The notes under the pieces: model-generated
Seen by the model: the letters and a program-made list of their open reading frames with translations, nothing else
Databases searched by the model: none
Told to the model about the DNA's origin: nothing
Position numbers and translations under genes: made by a program
In this document: positions 8,522 to 16,709 of the stretch, piece by piece
How the letters are laid out: each line of letters begins with the position of its first letter
How positions within the stretch are numbered: position 1 is the first letter of the stretch
Assembly (NCBI GenBank): GCA_016716265.1
Contig: JADJWQ010000006.1
Span: 620,001-684,000, forward strand
Length of the DNA stretch: 64,000 nucleotides
Source of the DNA: Planctomycetota bacterium
GTDB taxonomy: Bacteria > Planctomycetota > UBA1135 > UBA2386
Direction of reading: 5' to 3'

Positions 8522-11056
8522 TCAGCCCTGCGAACTCCGCGCGAGTTCGTCCTCGCGCTCGACCTCGACCCCGGTGCCGCCCTGCCAGGGGGTGCGGACC
8601 CGGCGCGGCTCCGGCCATTCGACGCGCGGCAGCTCCCGCGGGCCGTAGCGCGCCTCCTTGCCCTGGGCCTTGCGCTGCATGGCGTCGAACACCTTCTCCG
8701 GGGTGACCGGGACCTCGTCGACGCGGACGCCGACGGCATCGTATATCGCATTGGCGACCGCCGGCATGATCGGCAGGAGCGGCCCCTGACCCGCCTCCTT
8801 CGCGCCGAACGGCCCATTGGGGTCCGGGTCCTCGACGAGGTAGGTGACGACCTCGGGCATCTCCATCGACGTCGGCGACTTGTACTCGAGCATCGACGGG
8901 ATCTTGTGGACCCCGAACCGATTGCCGCGATAGCTCATCTCCTCCATCATCGCCTCGCCGAGGCCCATGTAGACCGAGCCCTCGACCTGTCCGACGACGA
9001 GTGCCGGATTGATCGCGCGACCGATGTCGTGCGCGACCCAGATCCTCGGCACCGTGTAGATGCCCGTCTCGGGGTCGACGTCGACCTCGACGACCGCCGC
9101 CGTGTAGGAGTAGCTCGGGCTCGGACCGACGCCGCCGCCCTTGTAGCGCGCCGGCGACTTCGGCGGCCGGTAGCTGCCGGTCGTGCCGATCGTGCCGATC
9201 TTCGCCTCGGCCGTCCCGACCGCCTCGGCGAACGTCATGCCGCGCTCGGGATCCTCGCAGTCGAACACGCGACCGCCGCCGAACGTCACGCGACCCTTCG
9301 GGATGTCGAGCTGCGCGGCGACGTGCGGCACCAGCAGGTCGCGGGCGCGCTCGGCAGCCTGCAGCGCCGCATTGCCGGTCATCACGGTCACGCGCGAGCT
9401 GTAGCTGCCGAGGTCGACCGGCGTCAGATCGGTGTCGGAGGTGACGACGCGCAGGTCCTGCGGATCGAGCCCGAACACCTCGGCGACGATGTAGGCCAGG
9501 ATCGAGTTGCTGCCCTGGCCGATGTCGGTGCTGCCGCAGAACACCGTGACGAGACCGCTGCGATCGAGCTTCAGCTGCACGCCCGAATGCGGCATCGCAT
9601 TCCAGTAGATCGGCAGTCCGGCGCCCGACAGGTAGCTGGAGCATGCGAGCCCCACACCCCTGCCCAGCGGCAGCCTGCCCCAGCGCTCGCGGAACCCGGA
9701 GCCCGCGCACACGCGCTCGATGCACTCACCGAGCCCCATCGACCCGATGCGCATCCAGTTCGCCGTCAACGAGCCGGCCTCGGCCAGATGTCGCGACCGG
9801 AGCGTCGCCGGATCGATGCCGAGCTCGACCGCGACCTTGTCGAGCTGCGTCTCGAGCGCGAAGCGCGGTTGCGGCGTGCCGTGGCCGCGCTTCGGCCCGC
9901 ACGGCGCCTTGTTGGTGAACCAGCGGGCGCCCTTGAAGTGGTAGTTGTCGACCTTGTAGGTCACGCACTGCAATGCGCCCGTGTAGAAGGTGCTCGCGGT
10001 GCCGTAGCTCCCGTACGCGCCGCCGTCGAGATGCGTCTCGAACTCGAGGGCCTTGATGCGCCCGTCCTTCGACACGCCGATCCGCGACTTCATCAGCACC
10101 GGGTGACGGCCGCGGTGCGTCTGGAACACCTCCTCGCGCGTCAGCGTGATCTTGACCGGCCGGCCGGTCTTCATCGACAGGCGCGCGACGGCGATCTCGT
10201 GGTTGAACGGATCGCTCTTCCCGCCGAAGCCCCCGCCATTGGGGCACGCGATGACGCGGATCTTGTGCGGTGGCACGAACGCCGCCAGCACCTTGGCGAG
10301 CGCCCGGTGCAGGTAGTGCGGGGTCTGCGTGCTCGACATCACGCAGAGCTTGCCGTCGGGGTCGGTGAAGGCGACCGTCGAGTGCTCCTCCATCGGGAGG
10401 TGCGTGTTGCCCTCGAAGAAGCAGAGGTCCTCGCGAACGAGGTCGCTCTCCGCGAACGCCGCGTCGAGATCACCGAACTCGAGGTGCTCGCAGCGGTGGA
10501 GATTGCCCTCGCGCCCGTAGTCGTGGATCCGGTCCGCCGGGTCCATCCCGTGCGGATCGCGCGCCGCGTCGAACACGGACGTCACGACGTCGAGCGGCTC
10601 GTACTCGACGCGGATCAGCCGGCACGCCTCCCACGCGGTGTCCTCGTCGACCGCCGCGACCGCGGCGACTGGATCACCGATGAAGCGCACCTTGTCGATG
10701 CACAGCGTGTGCTCGTCCTGACTGACCGGCAGGATGCCGAACGCGACCGGCAGCTCGCTGCCGACCAGCACGGCGTGCACACCGCCCAACGCCTCGGCCG
10801 CCGACGTGTCGATGCTCTTGATGCGCGCGTGCGCGACGGACGAGCGCAGCAGCTTGCAGGCCAGCATGCGCGGCAGCGCGAGGTCGTCGGCGTACTTCGT
10901 CTGACCGGTGACCCGACTGCGCGCGTCGATCTTGCGCCACGGCTTCCCGATCACGGACAGCGACGCCGCGTCGACGGCGTGCAGGTAGCGGCCCTCCGCT
11001 CGCTCGCCACCGGCCGTGGCACCGCCCGACTCCGGCATCCCCGTCTCAGGAGCCAT
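8522..11056 (-). CDS. hcrA: 4-hydroxybenzoyl-CoA reductase-type alpha (molybdopterin) subunit
   Basis: An 844-residue molybdopterin-binding subunit of the xanthine oxidase family. Visible motifs are PNGGGFGGKSDPFNHEI (Moco loop), THRGRHPVLMK, CGPKRGHGTPQPRF, ACSSYLSGAGLPIYWN, STDIGQGSN and PVDLGSYSSR, all close to HcrA-type sequences as I know them. The family reductively removes the phenolic hydroxyl of 4-hydroxybenzoyl-CoA, giving benzoyl-CoA with reduced ferredoxin as donor. Where xanthine oxidases have the active-site Glu in GxKxxGE, this protein reads GAKEAGQG, so Gln may occupy that position. The ATG at 11056 overlaps the end of hcrC by 11 bp. No benzoyl-CoA pathway genes are adjacent. 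Confidence 0.85.
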   Translation of the reverse strand: MAPETGMPESGGATAGGERAEGRYLHAVDAASLSVIGKPWRKIDARSRVTGQTKYADDLALPRMLACKLLRSSVAHARIKSIDTSAAEALGGVHAVLVGSELPVAFGILPVSQDEHTLCIDKVRFIGDPVAAVAAVDEDTAWEACRLIRVEYEPLDVVTSVFDAARDPHGMDPADRIHDYGREGNLHRCEHLEFGDLDAAFAESDLVREDLCFFEGNTHLPMEEHSTVAFTDPDGKLCVMSSTQTPHYLHRALAKVLAAFVPPHKIRVIACPNGGGFGGKSDPFNHEIAVARLSMKTGRPVKITLTREEVFQTHRGRHPVLMKSRIGVSKDGRIKALEFETHLDGGAYGSYGTASTFYTGALQCVTYKVDNYHFKGARWFTNKAPCGPKRGHGTPQPRFALETQLDKVAVELGIDPATLRSRHLAEAGSLTANWMRIGSMGLGECIERVCAGSGFRERWGRLPLGRGVGLACSSYLSGAGLPIYWNAMPHSGVQLKLDRSGLVTVFCGSTDIGQGSNSILAYIVAEVFGLDPQDLRVVTSDTDLTPVDLGSYSSRVTVMTGNAALQAAERARDLLVPHVAAQLDIPKGRVTFGGGRVFDCEDPERGMTFAEAVGTAEAKIGTIGTTGSYRPPKSPARYKGGGVGPSPSYSYTAAVVEVDVDPETGIYTVPRIWVAHDIGRAINPALVVGQVEGSVYMGLGEAMMEEMSYRGNRFGVHKIPSMLEYKSPTSMEMPEVVTYLVEDPDPNGPFGAKEAGQGPLLPIMPAVANAIYDAVGVRVDEVPVTPEKVFDAMQRKAQGKEARYGPRELPRVEWPEPRRVRTPWQGGTGVEVEREDELARSSQG

Positions 11057-11564
11057 ACAGCATCTCCCGGGTCGGCTGACCCTGCTCGCCCCGCAGCCGC
11101 GCCGCTGCGAGCTCGATGGCCTCGAAGATCTTGATGTAGCCCGTGCAGCGGCAGATGTTGCCCGCCACCGCGGCACGGATCTCGTCGCGCGTCGGGTCGG
11201 GATTGCGCTCGAGCAGCTCGCTGGCCGCCAGCATGAAACCCGCGGAGCAGTAGCCGCACTGCGACGCGCCGAGCTCGGCGAACAGGTCCTGCAGCGGGTG
11301 CAGATCGGGACCGTCGGCCAGCCCCTCGATCGTGCGGATCGCGCGGCCCTCGACCTCCTGCGCCAGCACGAGGCACGACACGACCGGCGTGCCGTCGAGC
11401 AGCACCGTGCAGGCGCCGCACTCGCCCAGCTCGCAGCCGTGCTTCGTGCCGGTGAGCCCGAGGTCCTCACGGAGCACCTCGAGCAGCGTCTTGTGCGGCG
11501 CGTACGCCACCTCGTGCGGCTCGCCGTTCACGACGAACGTGCCGAGGACCTTCGAACTCGTCAT
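11046..11564 (-). CDS. hcrC: 4-hydroxybenzoyl-CoA reductase-type gamma (2Fe-2S) subunit
   Basis: The 172-residue small subunit with two [2Fe-2S] clusters. The plant-ferredoxin type uses Cys44, Cys49, Cys52 and Cys64 (GCELGECGACTVL ... SC). The alpha-helical type uses Cys103, Cys106, Cys138 and Cys140 (CGYC ... CRC). Length and motifs are typical of small subunits in the xanthine oxidase family. It is first in the hcrCAB order. The ATG at 11564 was chosen because it precedes the conserved FVVNGEP strand and has a TAGGAT hexamer 8 nt upstream; an in-frame extension further upstream has no domain character. Confidence 0.9.
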   Translation of the reverse strand: MTSSKVLGTFVVNGEPHEVAYAPHKTLLEVLREDLGLTGTKHGCELGECGACTVLLDGTPVVSCLVLAQEVEGRAIRTIEGLADGPDLHPLQDLFAELGASQCGYCSAGFMLAASELLERNPDPTRDEIRAAVAGNICRCTGYIKIFEAIELAAARLRGEQGQPTREMLYGS

Positions 11565-11572
11565 GGGGGCGG

Positions 11573-11578
11573 ATCCTA
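11573..11578 (-). promoter_or_regulatory. candidate -10 element (TAGGAT) for the hcrCAB operon, leaderless type
   Basis: On the minus strand TAGGAT is followed by 8 nt and then the hcrC ATG at 11564. This fits the leaderless spacing seen at six other genes. No -35 is evident. Confidence 0.45.
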
Positions 11579-11632
11579 GCTCCGCCGCGGACCCGACGCC
11601 ACGCCGCCGGGCGGCCTTCCGAGTTGGCCAGT

Positions 11633-13165
11633 TCACTCGACGAGCGGCCGCCCGAGCTCGTCGGCGACCGGCCGCAGCAGCGCGCCGTACGGCCGGTGGC
11701 GACCGACCGACGTCGCGTAGAGCGGACGGCGCACCTGCAGCGCGCTACCGGTCCGCACGGCGGCGCGGGCGGCGTGGAACTCGATGCAATGCTCGTCCCA
11801 GCCGAGTCCCGCGAACTGCAGCAGATCGCGCGTGACGTCGCGCTGTCGCGCGACGAGATCCTCGTAGTGGACCGTGTGGATCCGACCGGGGAACAGCTCC
11901 CTCCAGCGCTCCATGACGGCGAGGTGCTGGCGGTAGCGCACCGCCATCTTGCGGAGGTCGTACGCGTAGCCGTTGCTCTCCGCGAAGTGGAGCTGCCAGG
12001 TCGACAGCGCCGAATCGAGCGGATCCCGCAGCACGTGGATCGCCCTGGCCGCCGGGAACATCGTCAGCAGGAACGGCAGAAACGCGAAGTTGTCGATCGT
12101 CTTCTCCGTGAACACCGGCGTCGGGATCGGCAGCTGGTCGAGGAACCGACCTGCGAAGCCGGCGAGCGCCTCGACGTGGCCGGCGAGCGTGAAGCGGTCG
12201 TCCCACAGCTCGTCGTGGTCCCGCACCCCGAGCGCGCGCATCAGCGCGGTGATGGACACAGCGAATACGCCGATCTCGCCGCACGGCGTCACGTCCGGAT
12301 GCGCGCCGAGGACCCGCTCGACGAGCGTCGAGCCCGCGCGCGGCATGCTGGTGACGACGAGCGGCCGCCGCGTGCGGTCGCCGACGCCGGCGCAGGCGGC
12401 GAGCCCGCGCGCCACGAACCGCTCGATGCGCGCATGCTTGTGGGCCTCGCGCTCGGGCGTCCACGGGCGCTCCCTCGCGACTGCCGCATTGGCGATCTCG
12501 AGGTGCCGGAACTCGTCGGCAAGACGACCGCGGCGCTGATGGATCCGCGCGATCGCGAAGTGCAGGTAGGCGCGCTCGGCCGGCGTGAAGCTGCCGGCGT
12601 CGACGAACCGCGTGAGCTCCGCCAGGTGTGCGTCGGCGTGCTCGTCGAGGTCGAGCTGGGCGCGCTGCCAGTAGGCGCCCGCCAGGTAGGGATCGCGCTC
12701 GATCGCGGCCTGCACCGCGGCGGCCGCCGCGTCGCGGTCACCGCGCTCGACGGCGCAGGTCGCCGCCTCCAGTCGCAGGTCGGCACGCGAGCGATCGAGT
12801 CGGATCGCGCGCTCGATCAACCCGCAACCGGACTCGAAGTCGAGCAGGCGGCGTGCGACGCGCGAGCCGACCAGCAGGGTGTCGGGGTCGTCCGCGGCGG
12901 CGAGCACCGGCGCCAGTACCTTGCGCGCCGCAGTCGGTCGGTGCGCGGCGACCAGCACTTCGGCCCACAGCGCCCGACTCTGCTCGCAGTTCGGAACCTG
13001 CTGCGTGATCTGTCGGCACAGCGCGGCCGCCGTATCGAGGTCGCCAGCGCGGAACGAACCGAGCGCCTGCTGCAGCCCGTCGAGTAGGGACAGTCGGCGC
13101 TCCGGGCGGCCATCCGCGAATGCGACACGGACCTGCCGCCGGAGACGCTTCTCCGGGATCTTCAT
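11633..13165 (-). CDS. TPR-sulfotransferase fusion protein
   Basis: 510 residues. The first 260 are helical repeats typical of TPR arrays (LLDGLQQALGSFRAGDLDTA, then further A/L-rich helices). The rest is a PAPS-dependent sulfotransferase with the 5'-phosphosulfate loop SMPRAGSTL at 273-281 and the 3'-phosphate motif HVLRDPLDSALST near 375. Such fusions are common in Planctomycetota and Alphaproteobacteria, and sulfate transfer to a glycan or other small acceptor is expected. The ATG at 13165 was preferred because an upstream start would add 35 residues without domain character. A TAACGT hexamer at 13197-13202 may be its -10. Confidence 0.83.
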   Translation of the reverse strand: MKIPEKRLRRQVRVAFADGRPERRLSLLDGLQQALGSFRAGDLDTAAALCRQITQQVPNCEQSRALWAEVLVAAHRPTAARKVLAPVLAAADDPDTLLVGSRVARRLLDFESGCGLIERAIRLDRSRADLRLEAATCAVERGDRDAAAAAVQAAIERDPYLAGAYWQRAQLDLDEHADAHLAELTRFVDAGSFTPAERAYLHFAIARIHQRRGRLADEFRHLEIANAAVARERPWTPEREAHKHARIERFVARGLAACAGVGDRTRRPLVVTSMPRAGSTLVERVLGAHPDVTPCGEIGVFAVSITALMRALGVRDHDELWDDRFTLAGHVEALAGFAGRFLDQLPIPTPVFTEKTIDNFAFLPFLLTMFPAARAIHVLRDPLDSALSTWQLHFAESNGYAYDLRKMAVRYRQHLAVMERWRELFPGRIHTVHYEDLVARQRDVTRDLLQFAGLGWDEHCIEFHAARAAVRTGSALQVRRPLYATSVGRHRPYGALLRPVADELGRPLVE

Positions 13166-13325
13166 CAGCTCAGAGGGGGGTCGGCAGGCCGACGGCACGT
13201 TAGCGCGTCGACCGACGCAGGGAAGCGCGGAATCCCGAACCGGGCCCCGCGGCTGTCGCACGTTCGTCACGGGCGGGGCGGCGGAGCCGCTGACACCGAC
13301 TCCGTGAAGAATTACCTCCCGCGGC

Positions 13326-14702
13326 TCAGCGCCCGGCGGCCCGCCCGTCCGTGCGAACCTCGAGCACGCCGGCCGGATGTGGGGCGAGTTCGACCGCGCG
13401 CTCGCCGTCGCCCTGTCCCGTCCGCTGCACGAAGACGTGCAGCTCCCCGCGCTCCTGCCACAGCGCGGTGTCGATCGACGGCTCCCAGGCGTCGAGCGGC
13501 TCCCGCGTCAGGTCCGCGAACGTCCACACGAGCTCCCTCGCATTCGCGTCCGCGCAGATCGCGAGCGTCGCGCGGTCGCCGCGCTCGGCGTCGCGGAACA
13601 GCATCAGCAGGCGCGGCGTCGCCCCGCGCTCGTCGAGCAGGAGCCGCGGCCGCGACATCGGCACGCGGCGCGTCCCGGTGCCGCCGAGTTCGAAGTCGAG
13701 CGTGCGCTCACCGACGCGGTGCGCCGACCAACCGTCGGCGTCGCGGCGGACGACCATGAACTGCGGGACTCCGGTGCCCGCCGGCCTCCAGTAGCTGGCG
13801 ATGAACGGACGCCCGTCCCGGTCGGCGACCATCGAGGTCTGGTTGATCAGCGTCGAGTCCTCCGGGATGCGCAATGCGTATTCCGCATTGTCGGCGGTGA
13901 TCGGCACGGTCTGCGGTGCACCGTCGCTGCGCTGCCAGGTGCGGCCCCCGTCGCGCGAGCACGCGTAGCCCAGGTCGCGATTCGTGGCGACGTCGGGCGT
14001 GCGGCGCCAGACCCAGCTGACGTGGATCGCGTCGCGCGCGTCGATCGCGATCTGCCAGTACGCGTTGCGCTCGCCTTCGCCGGCGAGCAGCGTGTCGCAG
14101 AGCCGCGACCACGAGCCCGCCGCGACGTCGTAGCGGTTCAGCACGAGATCGCCGTTGCCCGATGCCCCGTCGCGGTAGGCGAACAGCAGGTCGCCGCTCG
14201 CGAGGCGGTGGAACTCGGGGTAGGTCACGCGCCGCTCGCGGCTGCCGACCATCGGCTCGGGCGCGCCGAGCTCCAGCGCGCCCGGCGCGGTGCCGCGGGC
14301 GTAGTGCAGCGGGTCGCCGTGGTGGTTCCAGGCGACGTGCAGCACGCCGCGGCCGTCGACCATCAGGCTGATCCCGTTGTGCGCGTCGCGCACCCGGCCG
14401 GCCAGCGCCGTCGTCAGCAGCCTCCAGGTCCGGTCGCCGCCGAGGTCCCGGCGCGCGAGCACGACGTGCCCGTCCGGATCGTAGTAGGCGGCGAACTGGA
14501 CGTCGCCGCGGCTGCTGAGCGGGTCGCGGCGGAAGATCGTCGCGTTGACGTGGGTCCGTGCGAAGCCGGGACCGAGCGGGCTCAGGACCACCTCGAGCGC
14601 GGGCGCCGCGACGTCCGGCTGCCCCTGGCCGCGCGGTGCCGGAGCGAGAACGGCCGCGCCGGCGAGCGCCGGCAGCAGCAGGCGAAGCGTCGCAGGATCC
14701 AT
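13326..14702 (-). CDS. secreted BNR_4 beta-propeller protein
   Basis: 458 residues with a signal peptide (LLLPALAGAAVLAPA, cleavage near residue 25) followed by a seven-bladed propeller of the BNR_4 kind. Blade motifs include DAHNGISLMVDGRGVLHVAWN, RVTYPEFHRLASGDLLFAYRDG, RNAYWQIAIDARDAIHVSW and Asp-box text SRDGGRTW. BNR_4 proteins include glycan-active enzymes such as ulvan lyase-like members, but most are uncharacterised and the catalytic residues cannot be checked here. The gene is divergent from the symporter by 129 bp, which favours a shared role in glycan use. Confidence 0.75.
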   Translation of the reverse strand: MDPATLRLLLPALAGAAVLAPAPRGQGQPDVAAPALEVVLSPLGPGFARTHVNATIFRRDPLSSRGDVQFAAYYDPDGHVVLARRDLGGDRTWRLLTTALAGRVRDAHNGISLMVDGRGVLHVAWNHHGDPLHYARGTAPGALELGAPEPMVGSRERRVTYPEFHRLASGDLLFAYRDGASGNGDLVLNRYDVAAGSWSRLCDTLLAGEGERNAYWQIAIDARDAIHVSWVWRRTPDVATNRDLGYACSRDGGRTWQRSDGAPQTVPITADNAEYALRIPEDSTLINQTSMVADRDGRPFIASYWRPAGTGVPQFMVVRRDADGWSAHRVGERTLDFELGGTGTRRVPMSRPRLLLDERGATPRLLMLFRDAERGDRATLAICADANARELVWTFADLTREPLDAWEPSIDTALWQERGELHVFVQRTGQGDGERAVELAPHPAGVLEVRTDGRAAGR

Positions 14703-14831
14703 GCCGCCGATCATCGCCCGAGCCGCCAGGGAACACCCGGACCGAAGCGGCATTGTGTCGCGCGCGGATCCCCGTAGCGTCTGAGCGGGCCGCCTGCGCC
14801 CTACCCGTCCCGACCGATCGTCCCCCGCGGC

Positions 14832-16673
14832 ATGGAATTCCATCTCGTCGACATCCTGGTCTTCGTCGCCTTCGTCGTCGCCGTGCTGCTGGTCGGCACG
14901 CTCAAGAGCCGGCACGAGAAGGACAGCGAGTCGTACTTCCTCGCCGGCCGCGGACTGAGCTGGTGGCTGATCGGCTTCTCGCTGATCGCCGCGAACATCT
15001 CGACCGAGCAGTTCGTCGGCATGTCGGGGCAGGCGGCCGACTACGTCGGCATCGCCATCGCGAGCTACGAGTGGATGGCGGCCATCACGCTCGTCTGCGT
15101 CGCGTTCTTCTTCCTGCCGAAGTTCCTGCGCGCCGGCATCTACACGATCCCGGAGTTCCTCGAGTACCACTACAACGAGGCGGCGCGCTCGCTGATGGCG
15201 CTGTTCACGATGGTCGTGTACGTCGGCGTGACGATCGCGGCCGTCATCTACTCGGGCGCGCTGATGATCACCACGCTGTTCCCGAGCGTGTCGCTCGCCG
15301 CGGGCTCGTGGCTGATCGGCGTGATCGCGGCGATCTACGTCGTCAGCGGCGGCCTGAAGGCCTGCGCGTGGGCCGACCTGATCCAGGGCTCGGCGCTGAT
15401 CGTCGGCGGTGGCGTCATCCTGGTGCTCGCCCTCGACGCGCTCGGCGCGAGTCGGGTCGAGGAGCTGACGACGACCGCCGACGTGCAGGGGCTCGCCGAC
15501 GATGCCGGCGGCTGGGCGAAGCTGATCGCACTGAACGGCGACAAGCTGCACATGGTGCTACCGGCCGGCGACCTGATCCTGCCGTGGACGGCGCTGGTCG
15601 TCGGCCTGTGGATCCCGAACTTCTACTACTGGGGCCTCAACCAGTACATCGTGCAGCGCACGCTCGGCTCGCACAGCCTCGCGCACGGCCAGAAGGGCAT
15701 CGTGTTCGCGGCCGCGCTGAAGCTGCTGATCCCGTTCGCGATCGTGTTCCCCGGCATCGCGGCCTTCAATCTCTACGCCGGCGACATGGCCGAGGCAGCC
15801 CTGTCCGACCAGCAGATCGAGTCCAGCAACGAACAGGCGGTCAGCCGTTTCCGAGAGCTCAGCACTACGCCGACCGACACCGGTGACCTGCGCCTGTTCG
15901 CGTTCGACCGCGCCTGGGCCGAGCGCAATCCGGAGCTGTCGCTCCAGATCGCGACGTGGAACGACGGCGTCAGGGCGCGCGCCAGCGAGCGCGGCGCGAC
16001 GCCCGAGACGACGCGGCTACTCGGCTACAAGTACGACACCGCGTTCGGCCTGCTGGTCCGCAAGCTCGTCCCGGAGGGCACCGGCCTGCAGGGCTTCATC
16101 CTGGCCGCTCTGCTCGGCGCCGTCGTCAGCTCGCTGGCGTCGATGCTCAATGCGGCGTCGACCATCTTCACGATGGATCTCTACCGCAAGTACCTGCGGC
16201 CGGCCGCGAGCCAGGGCCAGCTCGTGCTGACGGGCCGGATCTGCGTCGGTGTGTTCATGGCGATCGGCGCCGGTATCGCGCCGCTGCTCGGGGATCCCGA
16301 CTTCGGTGGCATCTTCACCTACATCCAGGAGTTCCAGGGGTTCATCTCGCCAGGGATCCTGGCGGTGTTCGTGTTCGGGCTGCTGGTGAAGCGCGCGGCG
16401 CCGATCTGCGGAGTCGTCGGCCTGCTCGCCAATCCGCTGATCTACCTGGTGCTCAAGCAGCTGTTGCCGAATCTCGCGTTCCTGGACCGCATGGCGGTGT
16501 CGTTCGGCTGCGTGCTGTTGATGATGAGCATCGTCACGAAGCTGCGACCGCGCACGACGCCGCTCGCGACGCCGCCGGTGCCGCGCATCGAGCTGGTGTC
16601 GTCACCGCTCGCGAAGACCGTCGGCATCGCCGTCGTCGTGGTCACGCTGTGCCTCTACGCCCTCTTCTGGTGA
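14832..16673 (+). CDS. sodium/solute symporter (SSS/SGLT family)
   Basis: A 613-residue inner-membrane transporter with about 13-14 helices. Signature segments are SYFLAGRGLSWWLIGFSLIAANISTEQFVGMSG (helices 1-2), GIYTIPEFLEYHYN, GGLKACAWADLIQG and YWGLNQYIVQRTLG. These place it with SGLT-like Na+/sugar symporters. A roughly 90-residue hydrophilic insert (about 325-415) separates FPGIAAFNLYAGDM from the conserved FGLLVRKLVPEGTGLQG. The neighbouring BNR_4 protein and galactokinase-like gene suggest uptake of a sugar released outside the cell. The substrate is not determined. Confidence 0.88.
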   Translation: MEFHLVDILVFVAFVVAVLLVGTLKSRHEKDSESYFLAGRGLSWWLIGFSLIAANISTEQFVGMSGQAADYVGIAIASYEWMAAITLVCVAFFFLPKFLRAGIYTIPEFLEYHYNEAARSLMALFTMVVYVGVTIAAVIYSGALMITTLFPSVSLAAGSWLIGVIAAIYVVSGGLKACAWADLIQGSALIVGGGVILVLALDALGASRVEELTTTADVQGLADDAGGWAKLIALNGDKLHMVLPAGDLILPWTALVVGLWIPNFYYWGLNQYIVQRTLGSHSLAHGQKGIVFAAALKLLIPFAIVFPGIAAFNLYAGDMAEAALSDQQIESSNEQAVSRFRELSTTPTDTGDLRLFAFDRAWAERNPELSLQIATWNDGVRARASERGATPETTRLLGYKYDTAFGLLVRKLVPEGTGLQGFILAALLGAVVSSLASMLNAASTIFTMDLYRKYLRPAASQGQLVLTGRICVGVFMAIGAGIAPLLGDPDFGGIFTYIQEFQGFISPGILAVFVFGLLVKRAAPICGVVGLLANPLIYLVLKQLLPNLAFLDRMAVSFGCVLLMMSIVTKLRPRTTPLATPPVPRIELVSSPLAKTVGIAVVVVTLCLYALFW

Positions 16674-16708
16674 GATCAGGTTGGTGAGATCACGTCCGGT
16701 GAGCCCGC
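16667..16708 (+). repeat. 14-bp imperfect tandem triplication at the symporter/kinase junction
   Basis: Three 14-bp units begin at 16667, 16681 and 16695. Each contains GGTGAG; the first two share GGTGAGATCA. The first unit includes the symporter stop codon. The third places GGTGAG 6 nt before the kinase ATG at 16710, where it can act as the Shine-Dalgarno site. Confidence 0.6.
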
Positions 16709-16709
16709 G

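Noticed and set aside
7472..11134. Very long open frame (about 1,220 codons) on the plus strand opposite the hcr genes
   Set aside because: It is antisense to three well-supported genes, Arg/His/Asp-rich and without domains. High G+C makes stop codons rare on the opposite strand.
7499..11564. Ordinary xanthine dehydrogenase or CO dehydrogenase
   Set aside because: The FAD subunit has the four-cysteine insertion specific to 4-hydroxybenzoyl-CoA reductase types, and large-subunit motifs agree with that clade.
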